64,000 nt of DNA. It comes from a bacterium (GTDB taxonomy: Bacteria; Desulfobacterota; Binatia; HRBIN30; CADEER01). Below the pieces are notes generated by a model. It saw nothing but the letters and a program-made list of their open reading frames with translations. It was not told where the DNA came from and did not search any database. This document shows positions 8,410-19,474 of the stretch, in pieces; the stretch's first letter is position 1; every line of letters starts with the position of its first letter. The position numbers and the translations under genes were made by a program. The stretch covers positions 1-64,000 of the forward strand of contig JAUIGL010000007.1 in NCBI GenBank assembly GCA_030430165.1, given 5' to 3'.

Positions 8410-9442
8410 GGCGATTGCGTTCGAAGCCGCCCACCTGACGCGGCGCCGATTCCGCGCGGTGATCGCCGCTCTCGTGCTCGGAGTGGTGGCGGTCGCGCTG
8501 CTGTGTGTCGCCGTCGGCCCGGTTCGCATCGACCTCGCCGCCGCGCTCTTCGGATTCGGGGATGCGAGTGCGATCGACTCCGTGATCTTGTTCCGAACCC
8601 GGCTACCGCGCGTGCTGTTGGCCAACTGTGTCGGCGCGGCGCTGGCGATGACCGGCGCCGTGTTGCAAGCGCTGCTGCGCAATCCCCTGGCCGAGCCGCA
8701 CATCCTCGGCGTCTCGGGCGGCGCCGCCTTCGGCGGTGTGTTGACGCTCTTTCTCGCCGCCGGCGCACCGGTACCCAGCTACCTGCTGACCCCATTCGGT
8801 GCCTTCGCCGGTGCGCTCGCCGCGATGCTGGTGGTCTACCGGTTGGGCACGGTCAACGGCCGGCTGCAGCCCTACACCTTTCTCCTGGCGGGCGTCGTCT
8901 GCAACGCCTTCACCGGGGCGCTGATCATGGCGGTCAACGCCGTGGCGGATCTGTTCCAGACGCACGGCATTCTGTTCTGGCTGATGGGGAGCCTGGCGAC
9001 CACCAGCTATCCGCTGGTGCTGGCGAGCGCGTTTTTCGTCGCTCTCGGCGGAGTGCTGGTAGCGCGTCACGCGCGGGCGTTGAACGCGCTGACGCTCGGC
9101 GAGGACAACGCGACCCAGCTGGGGGTCGACGTGTCGGCGGTGCGCCGGCTGTGTTTCGTCGTCTGCTCGCTGCTGGTCGGCGCTTCGGTCGCGGTCAGCG
9201 GAATGATCGGCTTCGTCGGGTTGATCGTGCCGCACGTGACCCGGCTTTTGCTCGGCTCGGACCACCGACTGCTGCTGCCGGCGTCGGCCTTGGTCGGCGG
9301 CATGTTCCTCAGCGTCGCCGATACCGTCGCGCGCAGCCTGTCGAGCACCTCGGAGTTGCCGGTCGGAGTGATCACCGCGCTCACCGGCGGACCGTTCTTC
9401 GTCTACTTGTTGCGCCGCCAGAGCAGCCGAGGTCTGTGGTGA
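8399..9442 (+). CDS. btuC: Corrinoid ABC transporter permease BtuC-like
   Basis: A 347-residue FecCD/BtuC-family permease with about ten hydrophobic segments. Family signatures are visible: FRTRLPRVLLANCVGAALAM, GAVLQALLRNPLAEPHILGV, and near the C-terminus GLIVPHVTRLLLGSDHR. It starts at GTG 8399, overlapping the end of btuF, and its stop codon overlaps the start of btuD, so the three genes are translated as a unit. As a dimer it should form the inner-membrane channel for cobalamin received from BtuF. Confidence 0.9.
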   Translation: MPSRAIAFEAAHLTRRRFRAVIAALVLGVVAVALLCVAVGPVRIDLAAALFGFGDASAIDSVILFRTRLPRVLLANCVGAALAMTGAVLQALLRNPLAEPHILGVSGGAAFGGVLTLFLAAGAPVPSYLLTPFGAFAGALAAMLVVYRLGTVNGRLQPYTFLLAGVVCNAFTGALIMAVNAVADLFQTHGILFWLMGSLATTSYPLVLASAFFVALGGVLVARHARALNALTLGEDNATQLGVDVSAVRRLCFVVCSLLVGASVAVSGMIGFVGLIVPHVTRLLLGSDHRLLLPASALVGGMFLSVADTVARSLSSTSELPVGVITALTGGPFFVYLLRRQSSRGLW

Positions 9443-10290
9443 AGCGGGCGGGGCAGGGCGTTGGCGTCGAGCTGCGCGACGTCACCTTCGGCTACCGCCG
9501 CGAGCCGGTGGTACGGGACGTCGGTTTCGCGGTGCCGCCCGGCGGGTTCGTCGGCGTCATTGGCCCCAACGGCTCGGGCAAGTCGACGCTGATCAAGTTG
9601 ATGAGCGGAGTCATACGTCCGTGGCGCGGCGAGGTGCGTGTTGCCGGCGACGATGCCGCTCGCTTGCCGCGCGCCGAGCTGGCGCGCCGGGTCGCGGTGG
9701 TTCCCCAGGAAACCGATCTGCCGTTTCCCTACACCGTGCTGGAGATGGTGCTGTTCGGCCGCACGCCGCATCTTTCGGGCTTTGCCTTCGAGGGCGATTC
9801 GGATCTCGCGGTGGCGCGCGCGGCGCTCGAGCGGACCGGCACGCTCGATCTCGCCGAGCGCGCCGTGACCGAGCTCAGCGGCGGCGAGCGCCAGCGGGTG
9901 GTGCTGGCGCGGGCGCTGGCGCAGGAGCCGCGGGTGCTGCTGCTCGACGAGCCGAGCGCCTTTCTCGACATTCGGCACGAGGTGGAAATGTACGACCTGC
10001 TGCGCGAGTTGCAGCGCGAAGGCCTGACGGTGGTCTCGGTGCTGCACGATCTCAACCTCGCCGCCCTCTACTGCGATTCGATCGTCCTGCTTGCGGAAGG
10101 CCGGGTCTTTTGTGAGGGAACGCCGGCCGAGGTGATGACCTACGCCAACCTGACCGAGGTCTACCAGACCGAGGTCTACGTCACGATGAACGAGATCACC
10201 GACACGATGAACATCCTGCCTCTCGACGCGGCTCACCGCGAGCCGTTGAGCCGCGCCCGCGAGGCGCGAAGACCACCTCGGGAAAGATGA
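9439..10290 (+). CDS. btuD: Corrinoid ABC transporter ATPase BtuD-like
   Basis: A 283-residue ABC ATPase energising BtuC. Walker A is GPNGSGKST (about 42-50), the Q-loop is PQETDLPF, the signature is LSGGERQRV, Walker B is VLLLDEPSAFLD and the switch histidine is in VLHDLNLAA. It starts at GTG 9439, fused to the btuC stop (GTGA). The C-terminal 40 residues after the YQTEVYV segment are charged and look like a short tail rather than a domain. The gene is followed by a 188-bp gap before nuoA. Confidence 0.9.
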   Translation: MKRAGQGVGVELRDVTFGYRREPVVRDVGFAVPPGGFVGVIGPNGSGKSTLIKLMSGVIRPWRGEVRVAGDDAARLPRAELARRVAVVPQETDLPFPYTVLEMVLFGRTPHLSGFAFEGDSDLAVARAALERTGTLDLAERAVTELSGGERQRVVLARALAQEPRVLLLDEPSAFLDIRHEVEMYDLLRELQREGLTVVSVLHDLNLAALYCDSIVLLAEGRVFCEGTPAEVMTYANLTEVYQTEVYVTMNEITDTMNILPLDAAHREPLSRAREARRPPRER

Positions 10291-10478
10291 GGCAATCCGA
10301 TGGCTTAAGCCCTGCGCGGAGTAGGGTTGCTAATTCTGCCGATGAGCCAGTCTAGTTCGCCCCCGGGCCCGTCCGGATTTGCCCCAGGTCGCTGCAAGCC
10401 TTTGAAAAAAGGCCATGTTTGACTACCTCAGTGCCCTGTGTTAGCGACCGTGCCGCAGGGGAAGGTTGCGTTTCGTCT

Positions 10479-10910
10479 ATGTTTTTTCAGTTCGCAAATG
10501 TGTTGATCTTCGTCGCTCTGGCGATGGTTCTGGTGGGCTTGATGACCGGGCTCAGCTGGCTGTTGCGGCCGCACAATCCCGAGCCTGGGAAACTGTCGAC
10601 CTACGAGTGCGGCGAGCCTCCCACTGGCGGGGCCTGGATCAACTTCAACATTAGATTTTATCTCGTGGCCCTGGTTTTCGTGATTTTCGACGTCGAGGTG
10701 GCGTTCATCGCGCCGGTGACGGTGGTCTTCAAGGATTGGGTCTTGCGCGGTGTCGGCCTCTACGCATACGCCGAGATTGCGCTGTTTTTGGTGATTCTGT
10801 TCGTCGGGCTCGTCTACGTCTGGGCCAAGGGTGATCTCGAGTGGGTGAAGCGAGTGCCCGGTGCGGACGACCAGGGCGACGACGCTTCGCAAATCCGGGA
10901 AGCGGCGTGA
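10479..10910 (+). CDS. nuoA: NADH-quinone oxidoreductase-like complex, subunit A
   Basis: A 143-residue membrane subunit with three hydrophobic helices. The family signature STYECGEPP, followed by INFNIRFYLVALVFVIFDVE, is typical of NuoA/NdhC. I choose ATG 10479 (MFFQFANV) because a GGGGAAGG-type ribosome site lies about 14 bases upstream and the alternative upstream TTG adds an unlikely N-terminus. It opens an operon of eleven complex I genes running to 20956. Together with NuoH, J and K it forms the proximal membrane arm near the quinone channel. Confidence 0.93.
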   Translation: MFFQFANVLIFVALAMVLVGLMTGLSWLLRPHNPEPGKLSTYECGEPPTGGAWINFNIRFYLVALVFVIFDVEVAFIAPVTVVFKDWVLRGVGLYAYAEIALFLVILFVGLVYVWAKGDLEWVKRVPGADDQGDDASQIREAA

Positions 10911-10943
10911 AGCCGCAATCCTGGCGGGGGAAACTCTAGCAAT

Positions 10944-11444
10944 ATGGCGCTGGTCAATTCGTTTTCGCAGGGAGTCATCACGACAACCGCGGACCAGTTT
11001 CTCAATTGGACTCGCAAGTCGTCGGTGTGGTGGATGCTGTTCGGTCTCGCTTGTTGCGCGATCGAGCTGATGCAGACGCAGGGGCCGCGGGCTGACGTCG
11101 ACCGATTCGGCGCTGCGCCGCGGGCGTCACCGAGGCAGTCGGACCTGATGGTGGTCGCCGGGACGCTGACCTTGAAGATGGCCCTGCGCACCAAGGTTCT
11201 CTACGACCAGATGCCGGAGCCGCGTTACGTCATTTCGATGGGCGCGTGCGCGAGCTGCGGCGGCCTCTTTCAGCTGGCCTACTCGGTTTGCGACGGGGTC
11301 GACAAGGTGATTCCGGTGGACGTCTACGTTCCCGGATGTCCGCCACGGCCGGAAGCGCTGACCGAGGGCATCCTCAAGCTGCAAGAGAAGATGATGACCG
11401 AGACCTGGTTGGTGAAGCGCCCGGCGGTCGGCATCGAAGCGTGA
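10944..11444 (+). CDS. nuoB: Complex I subunit B (N2 iron-sulfur cluster)
   Basis: A 166-residue peripheral subunit carrying the terminal N2 4Fe-4S cluster that passes electrons to quinone. The four expected ligands are present: the adjacent pair Cys37-Cys38 (ACCAIE), Cys102 in ACASCGG, and Cys132 in [10 protein letters not shown]. Length and motifs are normal for the family. It lies 33 bp after nuoA and 21 bp before nuoC. Confidence 0.96.
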   Translation: MALVNSFSQGVITTTADQFLNWTRKSSVWWMLFGLACCAIELMQTQGPRADVDRFGAAPRASPRQSDLMVVAGTLTLKMALRTKVLYDQMPEPRYVISMGACASCGGLFQLAYSVCDGVDKVIPVDVYVPGCPPRPEALTEGILKLQEKMMTETWLVKRPAVGIEA

Positions 11445-11465
11445 TCCGAGGGGGGCGGCTTCGCC

Positions 11466-11960
11466 ATGGACGCGACTGAAATCTTCGAGCGCCTTCGCGC
11501 CCAGTTCAGCGACAAGATCGTCTCGGTCGACGCCGAGGCGGTGGATCCCTCCGCCGTCGTCGAGGGCGATGCGATCGTCGACGTCTGCAAGTTCCTGCGG
11601 GACACGGAAGACCTGCGGTGCAACGTGCTGACCAACCAGACCGGCGTCGACTACAAAGAGGACGGCTACATCGAGGTGGTGTATCACCTCTACTCCTACA
11701 CGCATCGGCACTACGCGATTCTCAAGGTGCGCACCCCGCGCGACCAGGGGACGATCCCCTCGGTCGAGTCGGTGTGGAAAGCGGCCAACTGGCTGGAGCG
11801 CGAGATCTACGATCTCCTCGGCGTGCGGTTTTCCTCGCACAGCGACTTGCGGCGGATTCTGATGCCCGAGGACTGGGTTGGACATCCGCTGCGCAAGGAC
11901 TTCGTCGAGCCGACCGAGTACCACGGCATCAGCACGACTCGGGAGAGCTTGCTCCGCTAG
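11466..11960 (+). CDS. nuoC: Complex I subunit C (30 kDa-type)
   Basis: A 164-residue peripheral-arm subunit of the 30-kDa family. The C-terminal part has the characteristic AANWLEREIYDLLGVRF signature followed by HPLRKDF. It is separate from NuoD, unlike the fused NuoCD of Escherichia coli. The start ATG 11466 follows a G-rich stretch. It supports NuoB and NuoD at the quinone-reducing end of the complex. Confidence 0.94.
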   Translation: MDATEIFERLRAQFSDKIVSVDAEAVDPSAVVEGDAIVDVCKFLRDTEDLRCNVLTNQTGVDYKEDGYIEVVYHLYSYTHRHYAILKVRTPRDQGTIPSVESVWKAANWLEREIYDLLGVRFSSHSDLRRILMPEDWVGHPLRKDFVEPTEYHGISTTRESLLR

Positions 11961-11975
11961 GGGGAGTTGGGAACG

Positions 11976-13130
11976 ATGAGTGTCGCTGGCTTTGAGGTCG
12001 AGGTCGATCGAGGTTCGGGGCTCGAAACCGAGGAGATGACCCTGAACATGGGTCCGCAGCACCCGTCGACGCACGGTGTGCTGCGTTTCGTCGTCAAGGC
12101 CGACGGCGAGGTGATGCGCCGAGCGGTTCCCGACATCGGCTACCTGCACCGCTCGATCGAGAAGATTTCGGAGAAGGTCGGTTACCACGGGTTCATGCCG
12201 TACACCGACCGCGTCGACTACGTCGCGGCGATGTTCTGCAACCAGGGCTGGGGAATGGTCACCGAGAAGCTCGCCGGCATCGAGGTGCCGAAACGCGGCG
12301 AGTACTGTCGGGTGATCGCCGCCGAGCTCAACCGCATCTCGAGCCATCTGTTGGCGGTCGGCACGATGATCCTCGACATCGGCGCGATTACGCCGTTCTT
12401 CCACGCGTTTCGCGAGCGCGAGAAGATCAACGATCTCCTGGAAGAGCTGTGCGGTGCCCGGCTGACCTACAATTACATGCGGGTCGGCGGCGTCGCTTGG
12501 GATTTGCCTCCGGGTTACGAGGAGAAGGTGCTCGCCTTTCTCAACCAGCTCGAGCCGATGTTGGACGAGCACTACGACCTGGTCAGCGAGAACACCTTGT
12601 TCCGCGGTCGCGCCGCTTCGGTGGCGACGATCTCGGCGGAGACCGCCATCTCCTACAACCTGGTCGGGCCGAATCTGCGCGCGTCGGGTGTGCGTTACGA
12701 TGTCCGCCGCGACGAGCCGTACTCGGTGTATCCCGAGCTCGAGTTCGACGTCCCGGTCGGCACCGGGATGGCGGGCGAGGTCGGCGACAGCTTCGACCGT
12801 TACTACCTGCGGGTTCAGGAGATCCGCGAGAGCGTGAAGATCCTCCGCCAGTGCTTTCAGCAGATTCCCGACGGTCCGGTGGTCGCCAAAGTGCCGCGCA
12901 AGCTCAAGCCGCCGGCCGGCGATGCGCAGATTCGGGTCGAAAGCGCGCGCGGCGACATGAGCTGGTATGCCGTCAGCGACGGTTCGGAGTTTCCCTACCG
13001 CTGCAAGGTTCGGACCGGTTCGTTCGCGGCGATGAGCATCATCGAGGAGATCAGTCAGGGGCTGATGCTGGCCGACCTCGTCACAGTGATCGCCAGTCTC
13101 GACATCGTCGCACCCGAGGTGGACCGCTGA
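11976..13130 (+). CDS. nuoD: Complex I subunit D (49 kDa-type)
   Basis: A 384-residue peripheral subunit lining the quinone pocket. The N-terminal [14 protein letters not shown] motif holds the quinone-site histidine region, and [12 protein letters not shown] and the C-terminal [16 protein letters not shown] are typical of NuoD. I place the start at ATG 11976, about nine bases after GGGGAG, rather than at TTG 11967. After this gene nuoE, nuoF and nuoG would normally follow. Instead there are 80 bases with a small hairpin (GCTGCGG at 13161 with CCGCAGC at 13182) and then nuoH. Confidence 0.95.
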   Translation: MSVAGFEVEVDRGSGLETEEMTLNMGPQHPSTHGVLRFVVKADGEVMRRAVPDIGYLHRSIEKISEKVGYHGFMPYTDRVDYVAAMFCNQGWGMVTEKLAGIEVPKRGEYCRVIAAELNRISSHLLAVGTMILDIGAITPFFHAFREREKINDLLEELCGARLTYNYMRVGGVAWDLPPGYEEKVLAFLNQLEPMLDEHYDLVSENTLFRGRAASVATISAETAISYNLVGPNLRASGVRYDVRRDEPYSVYPELEFDVPVGTGMAGEVGDSFDRYYLRVQEIRESVKILRQCFQQIPDGPVVAKVPRKLKPPAGDAQIRVESARGDMSWYAVSDGSEFPYRCKVRTGSFAAMSIIEEISQGLMLADLVTVIASLDIVAPEVDR

Positions 13131-13210
13131 GAACCGGGATCGCCGGGGGGAATTCGCAGGGCTGCGGGGGGGTCTGAACGACCGCAGCGTAGGGAGCAGG
13201 GAAGAGCGGT

Positions 13211-14410
13211 ATGCTGCAACAGTTTCTCGATTCGTTGATCGCCGACGGTGTATTCGGCGGACTGCCGCGCGATATCGTCTATCTGATCGGGATGGCTGCC
13301 GCCGGGGCGCTGGTGGTGTTCGGCTTCGTTCTCAACGTCGCCGGGGTGACGACCTTCGTCGAGCGCCGCGTCTGGGCGCGCATCCAATCGCGCGTCGGCC
13401 CCAACCGTGTCGGTCCGCAGGGAATCCTGCAGTGGCTGGCCGACGGCATCAAGCTCTTGATGAAGGAGGAGGTCATCCCCTTCGCCGCCGACGCGCGTCT
13501 GTTCAAGCTGGCCCCGTTCATCGTCACCATCGGCTTCATCGCCGCGTTCGTCGCCATGCCGTTCAGCAGCGTGCTGATCGTCGCCGACTTGAATCTCGGC
13601 ATCCTCTACATCACCGCGATGACGTCGCTGGTGGTGGTCGGAATCATGGTCGCCGGCTGGGCGTCCAACAACAAGTGGTCGTTGATCGGCGGCATTCGCG
13701 CGGCGGCGCAGATCGTCAGCTACGAGATCCCGGCAGCGTTGAGCATCTTCACGGTGATTCTGGTGACCGGCACCCTCAGCATGCAGGGCATCATCCAGCA
13801 GCAGGGCTGGGGACCGTGGGATTGGTTCATCTTCCACAGTCCCTTCACCTTCGTCGGTTTCTTCATCACCTTCATCTCGCTCCTCGCCGAAGGCAACCGA
13901 ACTCCGTTCGACCTGCCCGAGGCCGAATCCGAGTTGGTCGCCGGCTTCGTCACCGAGTACAGCGGCGCGCGCTATCTGTTCTTCTTCCTGGTCGAGTGGG
14001 GCAATCTCTACGTGATCAGCGCGATCCTGGTGACGCTCTTTCTCGGCGGCTGGCAGGCGCCGCCGATTCCGGTGATCAGCGACAGTGCGGTCGGGCGCAA
14101 CGTCCTCGAGTTCCTGACCTTCTTCCTCAAGTCCTACTTCGGCGTGGTGCTGATGATGTGGATCCGCGCGACGTTGCCGCGTACTCGCGTCGACCAGCTG
14201 ATGACCACCTGCTGGAAGTACCTCCTGCCGATCGCCTTCTTCAATTTCATGGGAACCGCGCTCTGGGTCCTGGTCTTCCCCGAGGGCTTTCGTTTTGCCG
14301 AGATCCTGCTGACCGCGGTGGGATTTGGGTTGCTCGGTTACTTCGCCTACCGCGTCGCGTTTCACCTGCGGCGCTCGGGGGCGCAGATCACGCTATCGCC
14401 TCTTTCCTGA
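13211..14410 (+). CDS. nuoH: Complex I subunit H (membrane, quinone channel)
   Basis: A 399-residue membrane subunit with about eight to nine helices. Signatures include ERRVWARIQSRVGPNRVGPQG, LADGIKLLMKEE, and the acidic loop RTPFDLPEAESELVAGF, which helps form the quinone cavity. It follows nuoD directly where nuoEFG would be expected. The ATG at 13211 is preceded by a purine-rich AGGGAAGAG ribosome site. Confidence 0.95.
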   Translation: MLQQFLDSLIADGVFGGLPRDIVYLIGMAAAGALVVFGFVLNVAGVTTFVERRVWARIQSRVGPNRVGPQGILQWLADGIKLLMKEEVIPFAADARLFKLAPFIVTIGFIAAFVAMPFSSVLIVADLNLGILYITAMTSLVVVGIMVAGWASNNKWSLIGGIRAAAQIVSYEIPAALSIFTVILVTGTLSMQGIIQQQGWGPWDWFIFHSPFTFVGFFITFISLLAEGNRTPFDLPEAESELVAGFVTEYSGARYLFFFLVEWGNLYVISAILVTLFLGGWQAPPIPVISDSAVGRNVLEFLTFFLKSYFGVVLMMWIRATLPRTRVDQLMTTCWKYLLPIAFFNFMGTALWVLVFPEGFRFAEILLTAVGFGLLGYFAYRVAFHLRRSGAQITLSPLS

Positions 14411-14434
14411 AGAGGGCACGAGCGGAGTGAGTCC

Positions 14435-14995
14435 ATGGCCGGCGTACTGAACACCTATTTCCGGAACATCTTCGATACGGCCGCGACCGTTTTCGAGGGC
14501 ATGGCCGTCACCTGCTCGCACTTCGTGCGCAAGCCGACGACGATCCAGTATCCGGACCGCACCGACGTGCGCGTCCAGGACACGTTGCCCTACCGGTATC
14601 GCGGCATCCTCGAGGTGGACCTCGACATCTGCACCGGGTGTCTGGCCTGCGAGCGCGCCTGTCCGATCGACTGCATCGTCATCGACGCCAAGAAGGACAA
14701 GGCGACCCGCCAGATGATGCTGAACCGGTTCGATATCGACATCGCCAAGTGCATGTACTGCGGACTGTGCAGCGAGCCGTGCCCGACCGGTTCGATCCAT
14801 CACACGCCCGAGTTCGAGGGCGCCGACTACTCGCTCGAAAGTATGCTGCGCCGCTTCGTCAAGGAGCCGGTCGCCGCCTACAAGCCGAAGAAGGTGGAGG
14901 ACGACCCGAAGATCCTCCCCGTTCTCGAGCGCGGCATGCGCTACCTCGACGAGTTCGCGAACCCGGACGAGGAGGAGAAGGGGGCCGAGGCATGA
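14435..14995 (+). CDS. nuoI: Complex I subunit I (2x[4Fe-4S])
   Basis: A 186-residue ferredoxin-like subunit with two CxxCxxCxxxCP clusters: CTGCLACERACPIDC and CMYCGLCSEPCPTGS. These relay electrons from the input module to NuoB. In a complex without NuoEFG this subunit is the likely docking site for an alternative donor such as ferredoxin or an F420H2 oxidase. The stop overlaps the nuoJ start (ATGA). Confidence 0.95.
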   Translation: MAGVLNTYFRNIFDTAATVFEGMAVTCSHFVRKPTTIQYPDRTDVRVQDTLPYRYRGILEVDLDICTGCLACERACPIDCIVIDAKKDKATRQMMLNRFDIDIAKCMYCGLCSEPCPTGSIHHTPEFEGADYSLESMLRRFVKEPVAAYKPKKVEDDPKILPVLERGMRYLDEFANPDEEEKGAEA

Positions 14996-15510
14996 CCGAG
15001 ATCTCGCTCTTTCCGATCGTCTTCTATCTGCTCGCCGCGGTCACGGTGGTCTCGGCGCTGGGCGTCGCGTTTTCCAACAACATCTTCTACTCGGCGATCG
15101 CCCTGATGGGCGCTCTGCTGGGAACGGCCGGCCTCTACGTGATGCTGGCGGCGGATTTCCTGGCGGTGGTGCAGATCTTCGTCTACGTCGGCGGGATCCT
15201 GGTGCTCACCCTGTTCGCCATCAACTTGACCAGCCGCATCGGCGACGTGAGCATCTCCAACCGCTCGATCGGCCGCTTGCCGTCGCTCCTGATGCTCGGC
15301 CTGGTCGGCACGGTGATGGTGCGCGCGGTTCTCGGCGGCGGCTGGAATCTGGTCGACGTGCCCGAGGCCGAGCCGACGATCGCAACCATCGGCAACGGCT
15401 TTCTCACCGACTACATCCTGCCGTTCGAGCTCGCCTCGCTGGTGCTGCTCGCTGCGTTGGTGGGAGCGGTGGTGTTGTCGCGCAAGGAGCTGAAGGAAGA
15501 GCGGGGATGA
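14992..15510 (+). CDS. nuoJ: Complex I subunit J (membrane)
   Basis: A 172-residue membrane protein with five predicted helices. The segment DFLAVVQIFVYVGGILVLTL is the conserved helix of NuoJ that contains the pi-bulge region linked to proton-pump coupling. ATG 14992 overlaps the nuoI stop codon, and its own TGA overlaps the nuoK start. Confidence 0.94.
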   Translation: MTEISLFPIVFYLLAAVTVVSALGVAFSNNIFYSAIALMGALLGTAGLYVMLAADFLAVVQIFVYVGGILVLTLFAINLTSRIGDVSISNRSIGRLPSLLMLGLVGTVMVRAVLGGGWNLVDVPEAEPTIATIGNGFLTDYILPFELASLVLLAALVGAVVLSRKELKEERG

Positions 15511-15818
15511 TGGAGATCGGGCTAAGCCACTTTCTCGTGGTCAGCACCATCGTGTTTCTGGCGGGCATGTTCTGCGTTCTGACCCGCCGCAACGCGATCG
15601 GCATCCTGATGGGTGTCGAGCTGATCCTCAACTCGGCGAATCTCAACTATCTGGCGTTCGCGCGCTACAGCTCGGTTGGCTACGACGGCCAGATGTTCGC
15701 GATCTTCGTCATCATGCTCGCCGCCGCGGAGGCCGCGATCGGCCTGGCGATCGTGCTCGGCATCTACCAGACCTTCCACACGATCGACGTGGAAGCGACC
15801 GACACGTTGCGGCTCTGA
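15507..15818 (+). CDS. nuoK: Complex I subunit K (membrane)
   Basis: A 103-residue membrane subunit with three helices, normal for NuoK. The conserved glutamates of the proton path are visible in GVELILNSANLNYLAF and AAAEAAIGLAIV. The start overlaps the nuoJ stop; a second ATG directly follows the first, so either may be used. NuoL starts three bases after the stop. Confidence 0.95.
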   Translation: MMEIGLSHFLVVSTIVFLAGMFCVLTRRNAIGILMGVELILNSANLNYLAFARYSSVGYDGQMFAIFVIMLAAAEAAIGLAIVLGIYQTFHTIDVEATDTLRL

Positions 15819-15820
15819 TC

Positions 15821-17911
<2,091 letters not shown>

Positions 17912-17932
17912 CGGGCCAGGAGGCGGTACCGA

Positions 17933-19450
17933 ATGGACAACATCTTGACGCTGATGACGTTTATCCCGATCTTCGGGGCGGCGCTGATCCTGTGCCTGCC
18001 GCGCGATCGGGATAACCTGGTTCGCTGGGTCGCAGTCGGAGTCACCGCGGTGCCGTTGGTGTTGGCCTGCTGGCTCTTCTTCAACTTCGATCGCAGTACC
18101 GCCGGATTCCAGTTCCTCCAGCGAGGCCAGTGGATCCCCAGCTTCAACATCCAGTACATCGTCGGCGTCGACGGTGTCAGCATCACGATGGTGCTGCTGA
18201 CGGCGTTCCTCAGCTTCCTGTGCATTTTCGCTTCCTGGGGAATCACCAAGGCGGTGAAAGCCTACTTCGCGCTGTTCCTGTTGCTCGACGCCGGCATGAT
18301 GGGAGTTTTCGTCTCGCTCGATTTCTTCCTCTTCTTCGTCTTCTGGGAAGTGATGCTGCTGCCGATGTACTTCCTCATCGGCATCTGGGGCGGCCCGCGC
18401 AAGGAGTACGCGGCGATCAAGTTCTTCCTCTACACCTTGCTGGGCAGCGCCTTGATGCTGATCTCGATCCTGGCGCTGTACTTCAACACCACCGACCCGG
18501 CGACCGGTCAGCACACCTTCGACATGATGGTGATGATGGACCAGGCCAACCACTCCGAGTGGCTGCGCAACGGCATCATCTTCGGGCAGTCGGTGCCGCT
18601 GGTCATCTGGATGGCGCTGTTCATCGGCTTTGCGATCAAGATTCCGGCGTTCCCCTTCCACACCTGGCTGCCCGACGCGCACGTCGAGGCGCCGACCGCG
18701 ATTTCGGTGATCCTGGCCGGCGTGCTGCTCAAGATGGGTACCTACGGGATCTTGCGGATCAACTTCGCGATTTTGCCCGAGGCCACCGCGACCCTGGCGT
18801 TCTGGTGTCTGGCCGCGGTCGGCGTCGTCAACATCGTCTACGGCGCTCTGTGCGCGATGGCGCAGTCCGACCTGAAGAAGTTGGTCGCGTACTCGTCGGT
18901 CAGCCACATGGGATACGTCATGCTCGGCATGGCCTCGTTCACCCAGCAGGGAATCAACGGCGCCGTCTTGCAGATGTTCAACCACGGTACGGTCACGGCG
19001 ATGCTCTTCCTTCTGGTCGGCGTGATCTACGATCGGGCCCACCACCGCAATATCGACGGCTTTGGCGGATTGGCGAGCGTGATGCCGGTCTACACCGGTT
19101 TCGTCGCCGTCGCCTTTTTCGCGGCGCTCGGTCTTCCGGGCTTGTCGGCCTTCATCTCCGAGGCGCTGGTGCTGCTCGGGTCGTGGCAGGCGAACCCGCG
19201 GCTGACCATGGTGGCGGCTCTCGCCGTGATTCTGTCGGCCGGCTACATGCTGTGGGCACTGCAGCGGATCTGGCTCGGCAAGCTCAACGAGAAGTACGCC
19301 AACATCGAAGAGGTCAACCGCCGCGAGATCTTCACTCTTGCGCCGTTGGCGGCGTTGGTCGTCTACCTCGGCATCTACCCGACCGCGGTGCTCGATCTGA
19401 TGGGGGCGTCGCTGAACAGCCTGAACGGCGTCGTCTCGAAGTTCCTCTAG
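17933..19450 (+). CDS. nuoM: Complex I antiporter-like subunit M
   Basis: A 505-residue proton-pumping subunit. FFVFWEVMLLPMYFLIGIWG, FHTWLPDAHVEAPTAISVIL and KKLVAYSSVSHMGYV are standard NuoM/NdhD segments containing the pump glutamate and lysines. About 14 transmembrane helices are expected. The start ATG 17933 follows a GGAGG-type ribosome site. Confidence 0.95.
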   Translation: MDNILTLMTFIPIFGAALILCLPRDRDNLVRWVAVGVTAVPLVLACWLFFNFDRSTAGFQFLQRGQWIPSFNIQYIVGVDGVSITMVLLTAFLSFLCIFASWGITKAVKAYFALFLLLDAGMMGVFVSLDFFLFFVFWEVMLLPMYFLIGIWGGPRKEYAAIKFFLYTLLGSALMLISILALYFNTTDPATGQHTFDMMVMMDQANHSEWLRNGIIFGQSVPLVIWMALFIGFAIKIPAFPFHTWLPDAHVEAPTAISVILAGVLLKMGTYGILRINFAILPEATATLAFWCLAAVGVVNIVYGALCAMAQSDLKKLVAYSSVSHMGYVMLGMASFTQQGINGAVLQMFNHGTVTAMLFLLVGVIYDRAHHRNIDGFGGLASVMPVYTGFVAVAFFAALGLPGLSAFISEALVLLGSWQANPRLTMVAALAVILSAGYMLWALQRIWLGKLNEKYANIEEVNRREIFTLAPLAALVVYLGIYPTAVLDLMGASLNSLNGVVSKFL

Positions 19451-19474
19451 GCGGAGATTGGGAGCGCGGCTGGA

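Noticed and set aside
10415-10444. A nine-codon frame starting MFDYLSALC ahead of nuoA
   Set aside because: Could be a leader peptide, but there is no attenuator structure or clear regulatory codon set.
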